Both the position numbers and the translations under genes were made by a program. 64,000 bases of DNA from Aliivibrio finisterrensis_A. Lineage in GTDB: Bacteria; Pseudomonadota; Gammaproteobacteria; Enterobacterales; Vibrionaceae. The notes under the pieces were generated by a model. It was given only the letters and a program-made list of their open reading frames with translations, was not told the origin of the DNA and searched no databases. The DNA lies in assembly GCF_004167675.1 (NCBI RefSeq), contig NZ_SEZQ01000005.1; one strand, written 5' to 3'. The number at the start of each line of letters is the position of its first letter. The stretch's first letter is position 1. Of the stretch, positions 63,279-64,000 are shown one piece after another.

Positions 63279-64000
63279 ATGGCCTTTAACTTACGTAATA
63301 GAAATTTTTTAAAACTATTAGATTTTTCCCCTAAAGAGATTGCACATTTACTTGAGCTATCTGCTGAGCTAAAAAAAGCAAAATACGCGGGGTATGAGCA
63401 ACCTCGCCTGTCAGGTAAAAACATTGCACTTATTTTTGAAAAAGCCTCTACTCGCACACGCTGTGCCTTTGAAGTTGCCGCTTTTGATCAAGGAGCAAGA
63501 GTCACTTATCTTGGTCCGTCGGGCTCTCAAATTGGTCAAAAAGAATCGATGAAAGATACCGCACGTGTACTCGGGCGCATGTACGATGGCATCGAATACC
63601 GCGGCTTTGGTCAATCTATTGTTGAAGAACTGGGTGAGCATGCTGGTGTTCCTGTATGGAATGGATTAACTGATGAATTCCATCCAACTCAAATTTTAGC
63701 TGATTTTCTTACTATGCAAGAATATGCAAATGGTAAGCAATTAAACCAACTTACTTTTGCATACCTTGGTGATGCACGTAATAACATGGGAAATTCTCTT
63801 ATGGTTGGTGCCGCTAAAATGGGCATGGAGATCCGCCTTGTTGCACCAAAACAATTTTGGCCAGAAGAGGAACTCGTTGCTCAGTGCCAAGACATTGCGA
63901 AGCAAACAGGGGCTAAAATTGTGCTGACCGAAGAGGTACAACAAGGCGTGAAGAATTGTGATTTCTTATACACTGACGTTTGGGTTTCTATGGGAGAAGC
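63279..64000 (+). CDS. argF: Ornithine carbamoyltransferase, 5' part
   Basis: Joins carbamoyl phosphate and ornithine to citrulline in arginine synthesis. About 240 codons are in the window and the gene runs off the end. Carbamoyl-phosphate motif STRTR (in FEKASTRTRCAFE), then HPTQILADFLTM, are present. ATG 63279 follows GGAG. The arginine deiminase remnant lies upstream. Confidence 0.94.
   Translation, partial: MAFNLRNRNFLKLLDFSPKEIAHLLELSAELKKAKYAGYEQPRLSGKNIALIFEKASTRTRCAFEVAAFDQGARVTYLGPSGSQIGQKESMKDTARVLGRMYDGIEYRGFGQSIVEELGEHAGVPVWNGLTDEFHPTQILADFLTMQEYANGKQLNQLTFAYLGDARNNMGNSLMVGAAKMGMEIRLVAPKQFWPEEELVAQCQDIAKQTGAKIVLTEEVQQGVKNCDFLYTDVWVSMGE

Overview
The window is chromosomal DNA of a gammaproteobacterium of the family Vibrionaceae, most probably Aliivibrio (A. 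fischeri group). The basis is AT-rich coding DNA, Vibrio-type gene order (xerD-dsbC-recJ-prfB-lysS; epd-pgk-fbaA; endA-rsmE-gshB-yqgE-ruvX; pilT/pilU-yggS-proC-yggT-yggU-rdgB-hemW; trmB/mutY-yggX-mltC; lptF-lptG/pepA-holC-valS) and family-specific proteins such as FldB, RraB, a DUF2999-like protein and a DUF4426-like protein. The species is inferred, not proven.

Layout. 1-36.3 kb is conserved housekeeping DNA: translation (lysS, prfB with its +1 frameshift), recombination (xerD, recJ, ruvX), disulfide chemistry (dsbC), central carbon metabolism (epd, pgk, fbaA, tkt), SAM and glutathione synthesis (metK, gshB), twitching-motility ATPases (pilT, pilU), RNA and tRNA modification (trmN6, rsmE, trmB), DNA and nucleotide repair (mutY, rdgB), and a nine-gene tRNA cluster (Phe, Thr and Asn, three genes each) behind a strong stringent-type promoter.

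From 36.36 to 53.36 kb lies an integrated mobile element of about 17 kb, bounded by a perfect 105-bp direct repeat that covers the 3' part of a tRNA-Leu(CAA) gene and its terminator. The intact tRNA is at the right end and a 56-nt 3' fragment is left at the left end. The element encodes a tyrosine integrase, a 964-aa family B DNA polymerase with the hallmarks of primer-independent PolB (piPolB), a type II restriction-modification module with an m5C methyltransferase, a WYL-domain regulator, a predicted operon of four very small proteins, a DUF2787-like protein, a surface lipoprotein and several unrecognised proteins. This makes it a pipolin, a self-synthesising type of mobile element. It also holds several unexplained inverted repeats, a 20-bp palindromic repeat present twice, and two extreme homopolymers (T31 and A21).

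From 53.4 kb to the end the conserved backbone resumes: an RDD protein, lptG and lptF (LPS export), pepA, holC, valS, a glycosidase-like sugar-binding protein, rraB, a 29-codon remnant of an arginine deiminase gene (arcA), and the 5' part of argF, which runs off the window.

Within the element, the integrase and tRNA repeats would allow excision and integration, and piPolB could copy the excised circle. The R-M module would defend or stabilise it, and the WYL regulator sits divergent from the small-protein operon it probably controls. Dispersed repeats of about 100 bp with inverted ends occur at gene borders in the backbone.
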